Positions 1 to 9,989 of a stretch of DNA of 29,325 nt are shown piece after piece. The stretch is taken from NCBI GenBank assembly GCA_900073065.1, contig FJOG01000036.1, forward strand, positions 98,513 to 127,837, read 5' to 3'. Below the pieces are notes generated by a model that was not told the origin of the DNA, searched no databases, and saw nothing but the letters and a program-made list of their open reading frames with translations. This DNA is from Phialocephala subalpina (lineage: Eukaryota; Ascomycota; Leotiomycetes; Helotiales; Mollisiaceae). The translations under genes were made by a program, and so were the position numbers. Within the stretch, counting starts at the first letter, position 1, and the number at the start of each line of letters is the position of its first letter.

Positions 1-1948
1 ATCGACGATCGATGCACCCTCTCGGGCCGCTTTAAGGTCTTGCAGGTAGACTTCTGCTAATACGCAATGTCACGTTCTTGTAGCTTTGTCTCAATCACGC
101 CTTAATGTTTGAAGTCGGTGCTATTGAGCCATTCCGAGGTTGGCAACAACGGCGCTATTGACAGCGAGAAGTTTGACCCGAGTTGAGCTCTTTCTGGAAG
201 TGGGGTTGAGTCGCCCAAGGTGGCCAGCGTTTGTGATTCCATAGGCTTGAGAGCTGTGTACAATCAGTTATGATCACCTCAGGCCGTAATGAGGCCATAC
301 CATGTGCTTCTCCGTCCAAGGTTTGTCGGGTGGTTGATGGTTTGTCCTTCATTACCAGTGTATTTATACCTCTTTTCGATCATTCCCTCATATTCCTTCT
401 CCTCGAGCTCCATTCTGTTCCTTCTAAATCTCAATTTGGTGAATAAAGCTTTAATTGTTACGTCTTTGCGCCTCCAAAAGTGCTCTCAGCCTATTGTGTT
501 GGTGGGGTATAAATATTTCTTCACCAGTATGGCAGGGAACGCAAGGAAATTGTGTGTAAATGGCTCTTGGTCATCTGATGTAGATGAATCAATATAACAT
601 CGACTCGTTCGGAGTCTTCTGAAACTGTCGAGGTTTTGCCTCAACTACTCTGAGTTCTGGTCTGGCAGATCCTTTCGGATCCTTTGAAGTCAATCCCGAC
701 TATGGGTTGAACTTGACAACAGCCAATCTCACGACAATAGAGCAGGGACGAGGGGAGACTCAGCTTCTTCCACATTAGTGTCTCTGGATTGTTATGGCTC
801 AAAGTCTTACGGCTCGAGTAGGGCCGTGGCCAGGTTATACGCGAGAGTGGACGCTTTGAGAATTTTCACTCCATATCGCTGGGCCAGGAGCCATTGCAAG
901 GCTCCCCGACGAGTGCTGAATGGTGTTTATAAACTCCATGCAAGCACCTTCGCCAACACCGTGCGTTGTACTAGCAAGTGTAAGAATCCGCTTACTGTTC
1001 GGCGCCCACCTCCTTCGTACCGCTGCTTTGAGCACGAGTTGGTGGGCTATCTTCGATCTCTGAGCTACATATATCTTTACTACCACTCCAAAAAACCATA
1101 TCCTCGAACAACGAACATGGGATGCGATCGATATGGAGGTGTGGGACTGCGGCCGAAAGCTGAAAGCCACCCGAACTCGAATACACCTCCACAGAATCTG
1201 GCTCAAAAGCATTATCAGAACTTAAGAGAACAGCGAAACTACCTTCTCAGCGGGGCTCATTTTGCTTCCACGACCGAAGTCAAGCTTTCGAAGATGACAA
1301 CAATATTCTTTTTGGTAGCAGATGAAAGCGGTTCGCTCGAGAGTCTGGAGCAAGGGAAGGTTCTCCGCCTTGAAAAGACAAGTACCCTCAAACCTATATG
1401 GTCTCTCTGCGGCCTGACCAAAGATCTTCTCTACGGATGAGAGGTAAAAAGGCAGGTACATGCGTGGTTGTTGAAGTCCTGCAAGTTCACCAAATGGCAA
1501 AAGACGGACAGGATCATTGAGCCTATGGGCGTGATCGTGTTTGAATCGCAATTCGAGAACCGGGTAAGAGAGGGAGGAGGGATCTTGAGAAGATGCCATG
1601 AGACTTTCATCCAAGCTGTTCTCTATACAAATTAACAGCCTTGAAAAGAATTTACAATTCGCACAACCTCCCCAAAATACCCCGCACCACTCAACCTATT
1701 TCTTAGCAACAAAAACATTAACCCCAACCACGTAATGTCCGCCCTGATCATCATCCTGCCAGCTATCCATACCCCTCATTCCCTCCTCCAATAATCTATT
1801 TTCCAGTCAGCATAGTGAACCCCATTTTTTTAGGGGGCGGGGGACCTCCAGGAGCTATCGTCGCCGTTTAACCTTCTACAGCAGCTCCCAGCTCCCTCGC
1901 TTCCACACAAAGAAATACCAAACCACTACATATTCAAGAAAGTAAAAC
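1..1948. other. Stretch without a confident gene
   Basis: Ordinary GC content, so not a RIP-mutated block, but no recognisable domain on either strand. A TATA-like stretch followed by pyrimidine-rich sequence at about 358-430 resembles a fungal promoter, but no credible gene follows it. A readable frame at about 635-777 (+) has Gly/Asp/Phe and Asn/Leu/Thr-rich composition and looks coding-like, but it starts after a stop and ends at a TAG just before 778. Two longer open frames overlap in opposite directions (778-1440 plus, 1222-1614 minus) and cannot both be genes. The third plus frame at about 1095-1210 also reads like protein. This mixture suggests a decayed gene. Confidence 0.35.
1222..1614 (-). 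CDS. Hypothetical ORF, 130 aa, unrecognised
   Basis: Open frame of 130 codons on the minus strand, ATG at 1614. I recognise no family. The middle part (about residues 15-90) has a balanced composition with aromatic residues and looks more protein-like than the low-complexity shadows nearby. The last 15 residues could be unspliced intron read-through. It overlaps a 220-codon plus-strand frame at 778-1440 antisense, so at most one is real. There is no signal peptide and no membrane segment. Kept only as a candidate. Confidence 0.2.
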   Translation of the reverse strand: MDESLMASSQDPSSLSYPVLELRFKHDHAHRLNDPVRLLPFGELAGLQQPRMYLPFYLSSVEKIFGQAAERPYRFEGTCLFKAENLPLLQTLERTAFICYQKEYCCHLRKLDFGRGSKMSPAEKVVSLFS

Positions 1949-2770
1949 CTACCCCAGCGCCTCCTCCCACCTCTCCTCATCCTCCCTCACCCACCCCTCC
2001 TCCGGCGCCCCCACCAAACTCCAACTAATCTCACACCGCCTCTTCAAATCCTCCACATCAACGACCACATCCACCTCTCTAACTTCAACCTTCCCCCTAT
2101 CAAACCCAGCTTCAACCAACAAATCAACCAAGAACGTCTCACCATGCCAACGATCCTGCCTAGAAGGCAACACTGTATCTGTATTCCTCGTCTTTTGATG
2201 AGTGCGCATCAATACATCATGATGTGGCGTCTTTTGGGACCAGAGCGTTAATATGGCTTTTCCTCCGGGTTTTAGGGTGCGGTGGACGTGTTGCGCTGCC
2301 GTTAAGGCGAGGGAGTCGGAGAGACAGAAGATGCCGAAGTTTGTGAATGAGAAATTGAATGTGTTGGGAGGGAAGGTTAGGGATTGCATTGGCATTTCTG
2401 AGATGTGGAGGTTGGCGTAATTAGACCAGGACTGCATCTCTGCGGTAGATTTCGTTGAGGTGACCATGAGGGGGGAGAGATCTGTTGCATGGATGGTGGT
2501 TTTATCCCCCTCCTTTTCCTCCTCTCCTCTGCTTGAATCTGAAATGGATTTGGGCAACGAGTCGACGATTGAGGATGTGACGACTCCATGGCCGCAAGCA
2601 TTATCGTGGATCACGCTTCCGGAAGGGAAGGGTGCGAGTTCTTCAATGATCCTAGAGGCTACCTTCTGAGTTGTGGTTCCAACTAGTTCCTTGAAAACAG
2701 CTACGGTTATTGGAATGCATTGTTTGGGCTTGAACTCTTCTGATGGGTGAGAGTTTTGGGTGCGGAGCAT
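1949..2770 (-). CDS. Class I SAM-dependent methyltransferase
   Basis: Intronless 273-aa protein of the Rossmann-fold class I methyltransferase type, which would transfer a methyl group from S-adenosylmethionine to an unknown acceptor in the cytosol. SAM-binding motif I is the DNACGHG stretch (about residues 56-62). The acidic residue after beta-2 is in ATDLSP (Asp about 97). The post-motif LKPGGKA is at about 166-172, followed by a beta strand ending in LTLW. The length is normal for the small fungal methyltransferases often found near secondary-metabolism genes, but no such cluster is present here. A highly charged Ser/Glu/Lys insertion (about residues 76-91) sits between motif I and the acidic strand. 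The start has a good A-rich Kozak context (CAAAAATG on the minus strand). Methylation chemistry is well supported; the substrate is unknown. Confidence 0.85.
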   Translation of the reverse strand: MLRTQNSHPSEEFKPKQCIPITVAVFKELVGTTTQKVASRIIEELAPFPSGSVIHDNACGHGVVTSSIVDSLPKSISDSSRGEEEKEGDKTTIHATDLSPLMVTSTKSTAEMQSWSNYANLHISEMPMQSLTFPPNTFNFSFTNFGIFCLSDSLALTAAQHVHRTLKPGGKAILTLWSQKTPHHDVLMRTHQKTRNTDTVLPSRQDRWHGETFLVDLLVEAGFDRGKVEVREVDVVVDVEDLKRRCEISWSLVGAPEEGWVREDEERWEEALG

Positions 2771-3079
2771 TTTTGTTGATGGGTTAGGTTTGGGGTTATG
2801 GGGTGGAACGAAAAGGGAAGTCCAAGCTTCTTATGAAGTAGGGTGGTGCTGATGTGGGGGTACAACTCTGCGCCGTCTGCGCAAAAGGTTCAAATTCCAG
2901 CTCCACTCTAATAGATAGTTGGAACTACCTCGTGCTCTCATGACAAATTAATATAACTGGTATTGAGAAATACGTGGATAAAGAAGGGATGAGGTTCAAT
3001 AACCCACGCTCTCCAAGCGTTGAAACATTCTCCCCAGATTGCCCTTTTAAATTGTTTGCCTCATCCATTCAAATAACCT
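2771..3079. other. Intergenic, tRNA-like remnant
   Basis: Promoter side of the methyltransferase. At 2840-2910 a tRNA-like arrangement can be seen: a 7-bp acceptor-like pairing (AGGGTGG with CCACTCT, one wobble), a TGCG/CGCA stem with a seven-base loop, and a B-box-like GGTTCAAATTCC. There is no D stem, the T stem does not close properly and position 33 of the anticodon loop is not T, so I do not call a tRNA gene. Confidence 0.2.
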
Positions 3080-3945
3080 TCTTTATATTTACCTTTTTGA
3101 ATCCCAAGCTTTTGACTTCTAAACTATTTCACTTTATAACTCAATTTTTATAATTTTTAATTTCAAACGTTTTATTTTTATTTTTTACGAATAAAAAATA
3201 ATTTCAAATATATTATATATTCTATTAATTATAATTAAAATAAATCTTATTTGAAAATTCAATTATTAAAAATAATATTATTATTTTTTAATATAAATAT
3301 AATAATTATATTATTCTAATTATATCGGAATTAATATTTAATTAATTTTAAGAAATTAAATTCGATTTTTGAAAATTTAATTTATATATATTAGAAATTA
3401 ATAATATAATCGAAATAATTTAAAAAAAATTGAAAATTTATTATTATATTGTAATTTTATAATAATTTAAAAAAATTTTTAATAAAATAAAATAAAAATT
3501 TAAATTCTAATTTTTATTTTAATTTAATTTATAATTATTATAAAAATTCTTCAAATAAAATTAAAAAACTTTATTAATTTAATTTATAATAATAATAATA
3601 TAATTTTTAATTTATAAATAAAAATATTTAAATTTATTATTATTTAATAAATTCTTAATTTAAAAAATATATATATTTATTTTAATTTTATAATTATCGA
3701 AAAATAATTTATTAATTCTAATAAATTAAATTTTATATTATATATAAATAAAATATATTTCTTATTATTTAAATTAATATATTTTATTTTATATTAATTT
3801 TATAAAAATCGAATTAATTTGATTTCTATTTTTTTTAAATAAATATTAATAATTATATTATTATAATTTGTTTTATTATTCGGAGTTATTTTATTTCTAT
3901 TTTATTTTTTTATATTCTAATTTTATATTTCCGTAAATATTTTTG
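3080..3945. repeat. AT-rich RIP-like block
   Basis: About 870 bases made almost entirely of A and T, with abrupt edges against gene-like sequence on both sides. No open frame, no terminal repeat and no recognisable transposon domain survives. The most likely origin is an old repeat saturated by RIP, because composition of this kind with sharp borders is the usual form of AT isochores in RIP-active ascomycetes. That origin is inferred; only the composition is seen. Confidence 0.6.
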
Positions 3946-5016
3946 GGCCGGGTTAAAATCCAATGCGTTCTATTTATTATATGGAGGCATTGAGCAAGAC
4001 TAAGTTAGGGAAAGTTATATATCGATCTCAATTATAATACTGGTTAAATAGGAAGGACTTTCATATCTGTACTAGCCGTATACCTGCGCTAGCGCATCTG
4101 TGATAGGGTATCAATCAGTATTCCTTTTCGCTACCCCCCTATTCGGGGCTGCGGCCAACTTCGGCCGGTATTCGTCCGGGTCCCACATCCCCATGCTCAA
4201 TTATGTTATTGAGATAGATAACGTAGTTTTTCCACTCTTTACGAGAGGGTAAATTCGGGATCTCAAGATATACCCCTCACAGCTGCCGCCGTATATGCAG
4301 GCAAGGACCCATGAAGACCAGTATATGTATTTGTGGGCCGAACTATGTTCATTTTCAAGCATTCCTCGCAAGCAGCCATTCGCAGCTGAGGCCTGGTTTA
4401 GAATATCCTCGGCAGCCCGGACCCCGTGGAGTGATATCATGGGTACGTTTCAAGTCTTATGGAGGGATTATGGGGATTCAGATCTGGGTGCCCGAGTAAA
4501 TGGTATTGCTGGGGATATGTTCTAAAATCTCTGCGTGTTTGATTCGCCGACATCTAGATTCCTCAGGTGAAATCAAGAAACAGAAGATCTACGAGGTGGG
4601 TAGCTTCTGAGATGTAATTACCCCGCAAAGCACCCTAATATGCAACGTCGAAAAGGAGGGGTTCCTCAAACTATAGATTCCGGAAAATTTTTATTCATAC
4701 AGTGCAAGCGGCTCCCTGATCTCGCTCTAGAAACCACCGAGACTTCCTGTGTATTATGCAGGAATCTTCTCTTGCATGAGAAATATTAGATGGCGCGGTT
4801 TTTAGGGCGAAATATAGTAGCATTCAAGTACCAAGGAGATATCTACCGTCTCAAAATAGAAGGAGGGGAAGAGCTCTTTTAAGCTTTCTGCAATAGGGGG
4901 AGTACGCTATACCCAATTCCAACCGACACGAATGTTCTATCCTACGGGTATATGCAAGACTTTGCGAATACGAAATGGGCAGCGTCCAAGGAAATCATCC
5001 ATTGCGGTCCTCTAGG
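3946..5016. other. Intergenic region upstream of the fucosidase
   Basis: Normal-composition sequence with only short overlapping frames (for example 4295-4525 plus and 4201-4440 minus), none recognisable. It includes a short GC-rich patch at about 4134-4185 with GGCC inverted around AACTTC. Probably the upstream region of the GH29 gene plus decayed sequence. Confidence 0.35.
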
Positions 5017-5024
5017 TATAAATA
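5017..5024 (+). promoter_or_regulatory. TATA box of the GH29 gene
   Basis: TATAAATA lies 59 bases upstream of the proposed ATG at 5083, followed by a short leader. Placement is typical for a regulated fungal gene. Seen directly; transcription start not known. Confidence 0.55.
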
Positions 5025-5082
5025 CACTTGGATTGAGTTCATCTGATCTCCAATGCGGACAGGACACTCGAAGAGTCTCAAA

Positions 5083-7268
5083 ATGTTGACCTCACAACTT
5101 GCGCTCACTCTTGCTGCTCTTGTAGCTGTCAAACCATGTCTATCTGTTCCACTCGAAAATGAAGTCGAAAAACTATCCTCTGGTAAGACCTTGTCTCATG
5201 CGCACTGCTGGTACTAATATTTAAAGAAGCTCCTCCAAGCCTCATTATCACATCACCCACCCTCACATCCAAGTGGTTTGAAGGCACCGACCAAGTCCAG
5301 ATAATAGAGATGTACATCAACAACACCGGTTCCATCAATTGGCTTACCGCCGCCGATGCTCTGAGTGTCACCCTTGTTTCTGATTCACTTACCTTAGTCA
5401 CCCCTGGAACCTTGATACGCCTACGACCAGGTGACAGCGCCGTCGTACAAATTGGGGTGCAAAACAAAGTTGGTGTAACAACAGGAAGCACCTGTAATGG
5501 GACGGTTGTAGCAACCTGGAGCGGCCCATACGGAACTCCTCAAACTGCCAGTACCGCCGTTTCTGGGAATTGTGGAATTGGCAACTATACAGCTTCTAAA
5601 TCCAGTCTCGATTTCCACCAGAGTCCCGAATGGTTCAATGAAATCAAGTATGGTATCTTTATACACTGGGGTATTTACTCTGCCCCAGCTTATGGAAGTG
5701 TTTCTCCCAATGAAAGCTATGCGGAATGGTAGGTTTTGTTACATTTGTGAGAAAATAGTATGGCTAATAGGCATAGGTATTGGAACCATATGCATGACCC
5801 CACAGAGAAGACCCAGACATACAAATATCACTTGGAGACATATGGAGAATATTTCAATTACGACGACTTCATCTCCAATTTTACAGCTTCTAAATTCGAT
5901 GCTAAATCATGGGTCGACTTGATCGCCGATGCAGGAGCTCAGTATTTGGTCCCTGTCACTAGTACGGCTTCTTCAAGTTTATATTCCTCAAAACTCGCTG
6001 ACCAGAAACTAGAGCATCATGACGGATTTGCATTGTTTGATTTCCCAAGTACCATCAGCACTCGATCTTCCATGCATCTCGGTCCCAAAAGAGACTTTAT
6101 TGGTGAAATTCTGAACGCTGCTAAGGAATATCAGCCTCACCTCCGACGGGGTAGGTCTAACTTTCTAATCCAGCAGGGCTTCTACCTAATTATTTTATAG
6201 GAACCTATTTCAGTTTGCCGGAATGGTATAACCCCCTATATGCCAAATATAATAGATCTTCATTTCCAGGAGGGAAGTTCTATAATTCCTATTTTCAGCA
6301 TCACGTCTCTTACATTCATAAGGCCCTATTATCACGTCAGCACCCAGCATTCCTAATTTTATTCTAATTCTATACTAAATCTATAAGACCCATTCATAGC
6401 CGTTCTCTCGCCATTAAATTGCCTAGCTAATCCCCTCTCAGGTCCCCCCATCAACCCATACACCAACCAAACAATAGAATATACTGGCTTTGTGAACCAC
6501 TCTGACTTCGTCACAGGCATCCAATTACCTCAGATGAACATTCTAGCTTACAATTACGAAACTGAAATAATGTGGTGCGACATTGGTGGCGCCAACAACT
6601 CGACCATCTTCGCTTCCGCCTGGCTAAACTGGGCCCGCGCCCAAGGCCGCCAAGTAACCTTTAACAGCCGTTGTGGACTCACCGGCGATTACTCCACTCC
6701 TGAATACAAGACGAATTCTGTTTCTGTGGCACATAAATGGGAGTCAACCCGTGGCATGGATCCCTTTTCCTTTGGGTACAACTACCAGACATCGGACGAC
6801 CAGTACCTAACCAGCGAGGGTATTGTGCAAGCCCTCGTGGACATCGTGAGCAAGAATGGGAACTTCCTCCTCGACATTGGCCCGAGGAACGACGGCACTA
6901 TCGCAGAAATCATGGTGACGAATTTGAAGGCTGCTGGTGTCTGGATCAAGGCGCATGCTGAGAGCATTTTTAGGACACGGTACTGGCTTAAGACTCCTGG
7001 GTTAGATCCTCTCAGGTACACGACTACAAACGAAGCGTTCTACATCCACGTTCTCAAGGCACCGACGACGGGGAATGTCAGCATTCCAGATCCGATCCCA
7101 TATTTGAGCGGCGATAATGTTGCAGTTGTAGGCGGCAGCTTGGCAGGCGAGGTGGTACCACTGGTAGAGAATGAAGATGGGACGTATACGCTTACAATTA
7201 GTGACGAAGTTCTCGCGGCTGATCAGTACGTTTGGACGTTCAAGATATCTTATAGTGGATCCACTTGA
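5083..7268 (+). CDS. Secreted alpha-L-fucosidase, GH29, six exons
   Basis: Retaining exo-alpha-L-fucosidase that would remove fucose from glycans outside the cell. Proposed exons: 5083-5182, 5227-5728, 5777-5961, 6013-6150, 6201-6335, 6442-7268 (628 aa). A hydrophobic N-terminal signal precedes a Thr/Ser-rich beta region (about residues 35-165), then the catalytic barrel: FIHWG, WYWNHM (about 201-206, rebuilt across intron 2), KHHDGF (about 263-268, rebuilt across intron 3), and MWCDIGG, whose Asp (about 400) matches the GH29 nucleophile. Glu in the following KWES (about 454) is a candidate acid/base by analogy. A C-terminal beta region ends at TGA 7266. Introns 1-4 have GT..AG ends and are 44-51 nt; intron 3 is a multiple of three, so it hides in an open frame. 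Intron 5 (106 nt) is uncertain: its donor leaves about 20 atypical residues after SFPGG. Family assignment is firm. Confidence 0.9.
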
Positions 7269-7495
7269 GATTGCCTTGATGTGTGCTGCTGCTCTAAGGC
7301 AATAGACTCACATAGATCAAAGCCGCGCATGTACTGCTATATATCGTCTTTACCTTTCCTTTCTTAGTAAATCGTTGTCTACGTAGGATTTTATAGTTAT
7401 CTGAGAGACCGTCGACTGGGTGCAAATTCTTATGACATCATAGTCCTCGAGACCTAGACATTCTCCTGGAGTTCACAACTTCTCTTTTACGACCA
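7269..7495. other. 3' flank of the fucosidase gene
   Basis: Tail-to-tail spacer between the GH29 gene and the minus-strand HET-like fragment. No gene is seen and no clear polyadenylation signal can be asserted. Confidence 0.4.
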
Positions 7496-8208
7496 TTACC
7501 TTGAGTCGATCAGAGGCATCCACTTGAACTGCACAGACTTGCTTTCTCGCTGCAGCAATGCTTTCAACTTCGAAGGACACATCATGAACGCCAAAAGCAG
7601 TTCTCCAGAGCGAGAGAGAGTCTGATTTAGGATCCGGCACGTGAGGCAAAGGTGGGTGAATTTGCCGTCGGAAGAGATGAAGACGAGACGTTTCGGTAAT
7701 CGAGGCGTCATGATATTTTTCCGGCAGTAATGGTGGTTCTCTCCTTTGGTACACTCAAGCGGCCGTTGCTTTGCTCTGATCCAGGTTACGTCGTCATCAG
7801 TTGTCCCTGAAAGGAGTGGCATGAGCTCATCTACCTTAGAATCTGTGAGTAGTGTATTAATCAGCGTATACAGTAGCATACGCCGGAGTTGATTGATCTC
7901 TTACCATGGTCCATATGAATAGTAAGCGTGGCAGAAATATGTTTGTCGATCACACAATGGAGGAGTTCCTTGCGTACAGGAAGCCGCAGAACTATATGGA
8001 CAACTTTATCCTCATAGCAAGATTCCTTTATGACTGTTTCATTGAAAAGCAACTGACCTCGTCCATATTTGGATGCATAACCCTGCTCTTCCACTGTAAA
8101 TGAGGACAAAAATACTCTGCAAGCAGCGCATCCACTTCCCGCACCCTTTCGTAGCCCATGGATAGATTGATACTTTCCCAATGCTGCATCTTCCGAAACG
8201 ATCCGAAA
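7496..8208 (-). pseudogene. HET-type protein N-terminal fragment
   Basis: Fits the N-terminal part of a fungal heterokaryon-incompatibility (HET) protein, a cytosolic trigger of non-self cell death. Exon one (8208 down to 7905) has a SGCAAC segment (C-x2-C) like the residues preceding HET domains. A 62-nt GT..AG intron (7904-7843) keeps the frame. Exon two has a Trp-rich segment, a CTKGENHHYC stretch and PRLPKRLVF..DGK..LCLT, which is the usual lead-in to the HET core. The core itself (aromatic-ALSHCWG-like) is absent: after LCLTC the frame runs into unrelated sequence and stops at 7496. No ATG start is visible; a plausible acceptor at 8209-8210 suggests a missing upstream exon. Most likely a truncated relic. 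Family call rests on pattern memory, moderate confidence. Confidence 0.45.
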
Positions 8209-8251
8209 CTAATTGCTGAGCTAAGCTAATCGGGAATATGGCACTTAGCAA

Positions 8252-9989
8252 CTGAAACTATTTCCTGTTTGCTTTCAGCGTCTCCTATTCGAAGATGTGC
8301 TCTCTGAATACCGTGCTGCTCGCTAGAGAAGAGGATAGACTTGTATTTTATATTTGATTGATTCGGTCCTCGTGCTACGAGACCATAACTTGAATGGAAT
8401 GGGGAAGGAACACATTGACGCGTGTTGGCAAAGAAAAGTTGCAAGGCAAAAGAATATAGGTGATTTGCTCGAGGTATAAATATCTTCGCATGACACTGAG
8501 AAATTGCTCACGAATTGTCCACAATGCGGGGAACGATGCTATGATGTGCTTTGGGAACAGATGTATCCTCTTAGATAGCATGTGTAACGAGACGAAGATG
8601 TGAAGTTACCGACGCACTTGGTGGGTGCTTCAGTCAATGCTGGATGCGCAACTCACCTTCTCGTGTTCTCGCAAGTTTGGCAACAAAACAGAGCTTGACA
8701 GTAAAGATGCCATCTCTTGCTCGAGAACACTGTCCTTCGAAGCACAACCCTGGTTCCAAAATGTCTCAATTATTCCAAGAGCACCAGAGCTTAACTTGGG
8801 AAAGAAGTAGAAAGGTAAGACTATGTTTGGCAAGAGTCCAGTAGTAACCTAGACGATCGTGGCTTACTCTCGTTGGCTCGAAACGTGGATGATCTGAGTG
8901 GGGTATATATGGAAGGGCTGACTGAGTAGCCTACCTCGCAAGCACACTCTCCCAATAGGGAAGGATATTATGGTAATTTTGAATCCAGGCAGGTTGGGAA
9001 GGAAGAGTGCAAGTATATATATATCTTGGTAGGAATTCGAGAACAAAGCTATCATCAATAAGAGCAGCTAAGAGGAGCGTGAAAAGTCCGGTCTTCGCGT
9101 TCCACAGCGAGTTCGGCATCGGCGCGTTGCCCATGGAGTGGAATCACATTTCCCCCAGGGGTATTTGCTTAGAAATGAACACTTGTTCTTTTTATACTTG
9201 CAGTGAACTCGACGGCAATATTCAGTCTTGGACAACTAGAGCTTTATCGTCCCGAAGATCGTGGACTCTTGGTAAGCACTTGAAGTACAAACTTAATCTC
9301 AGGCTCAATACACATGGGTTGGAAGTAGAAACTTGACGAAGGACATTCTTTGAAGTAGCCGTGCTGTGCGATCACCGGCGAACATCGACTGCGGCATTCT
9401 GTGTGTTATTGACCACGACTTAAAGAGAAGGAAGTCTAGTGGCATTCATACCTTTTTGGTACGTGAATGACTACCTTGGGTGGTGGTTGCTTAGCTCAAG
9501 CACGTGACTATTGTAAACTGGGAAGAACTACCAGGCCTTGAAATAGGAAGAAGCAAAGCACTTGAAAGATAAACGGACGATACCAGTCAGTGGGTAGTAC
9601 CTGCCTCAGGTTTGGACATGGGAACAAAGCAGAACGATTCTCGTCTTCGCACCGACACGCAGCCAATCGGAACCTCTCCCATGAAACGCATGAAAATAAC
9701 CACCATCACCGCCAAGAAGAAACAAGAATCATCGTCAGATTAAGCTTGAAATAGTATCTTCTGACAGAAGCCAGGCACAACCCAGCGCCTGATGATATTG
9801 GACCGATGTTTCTATAACACCCATGCCCGTCTAGGAACACCCCGGCGCCAAACGCCAAATCAACGCCTTCCCGATACCAAACCCACCGCATGAACACGGG
9901 ACGAACCTTCCCGCCCAACATGCCAAATCATTATCGAAAACACCAAACATTAAACCCACAGAACATCTCCATTTCCATCCAATATCCCA
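8252..9989. other. Long stretch without a recognised gene
   Basis: About 1.7 kb of normal composition with only short frames on both strands (for example 8630-8833 minus and 8931-9134 minus, the latter with a hydrophobic Leu/Ala segment near its start). A TATA-rich patch lies at about 9013-9026. None of the frames carries a motif I can name, and no consistent multi-exon chain joins them. It may hold upstream exons of the HET-like relic or simply intergenic DNA. Confidence 0.35.

Noticed and set aside
2765..2800. Telomere-like GGGTTAGGTTTGGGGTTA upstream of the methyltransferase
   Set aside because: Irregular and too short; not a TTAGGG array.
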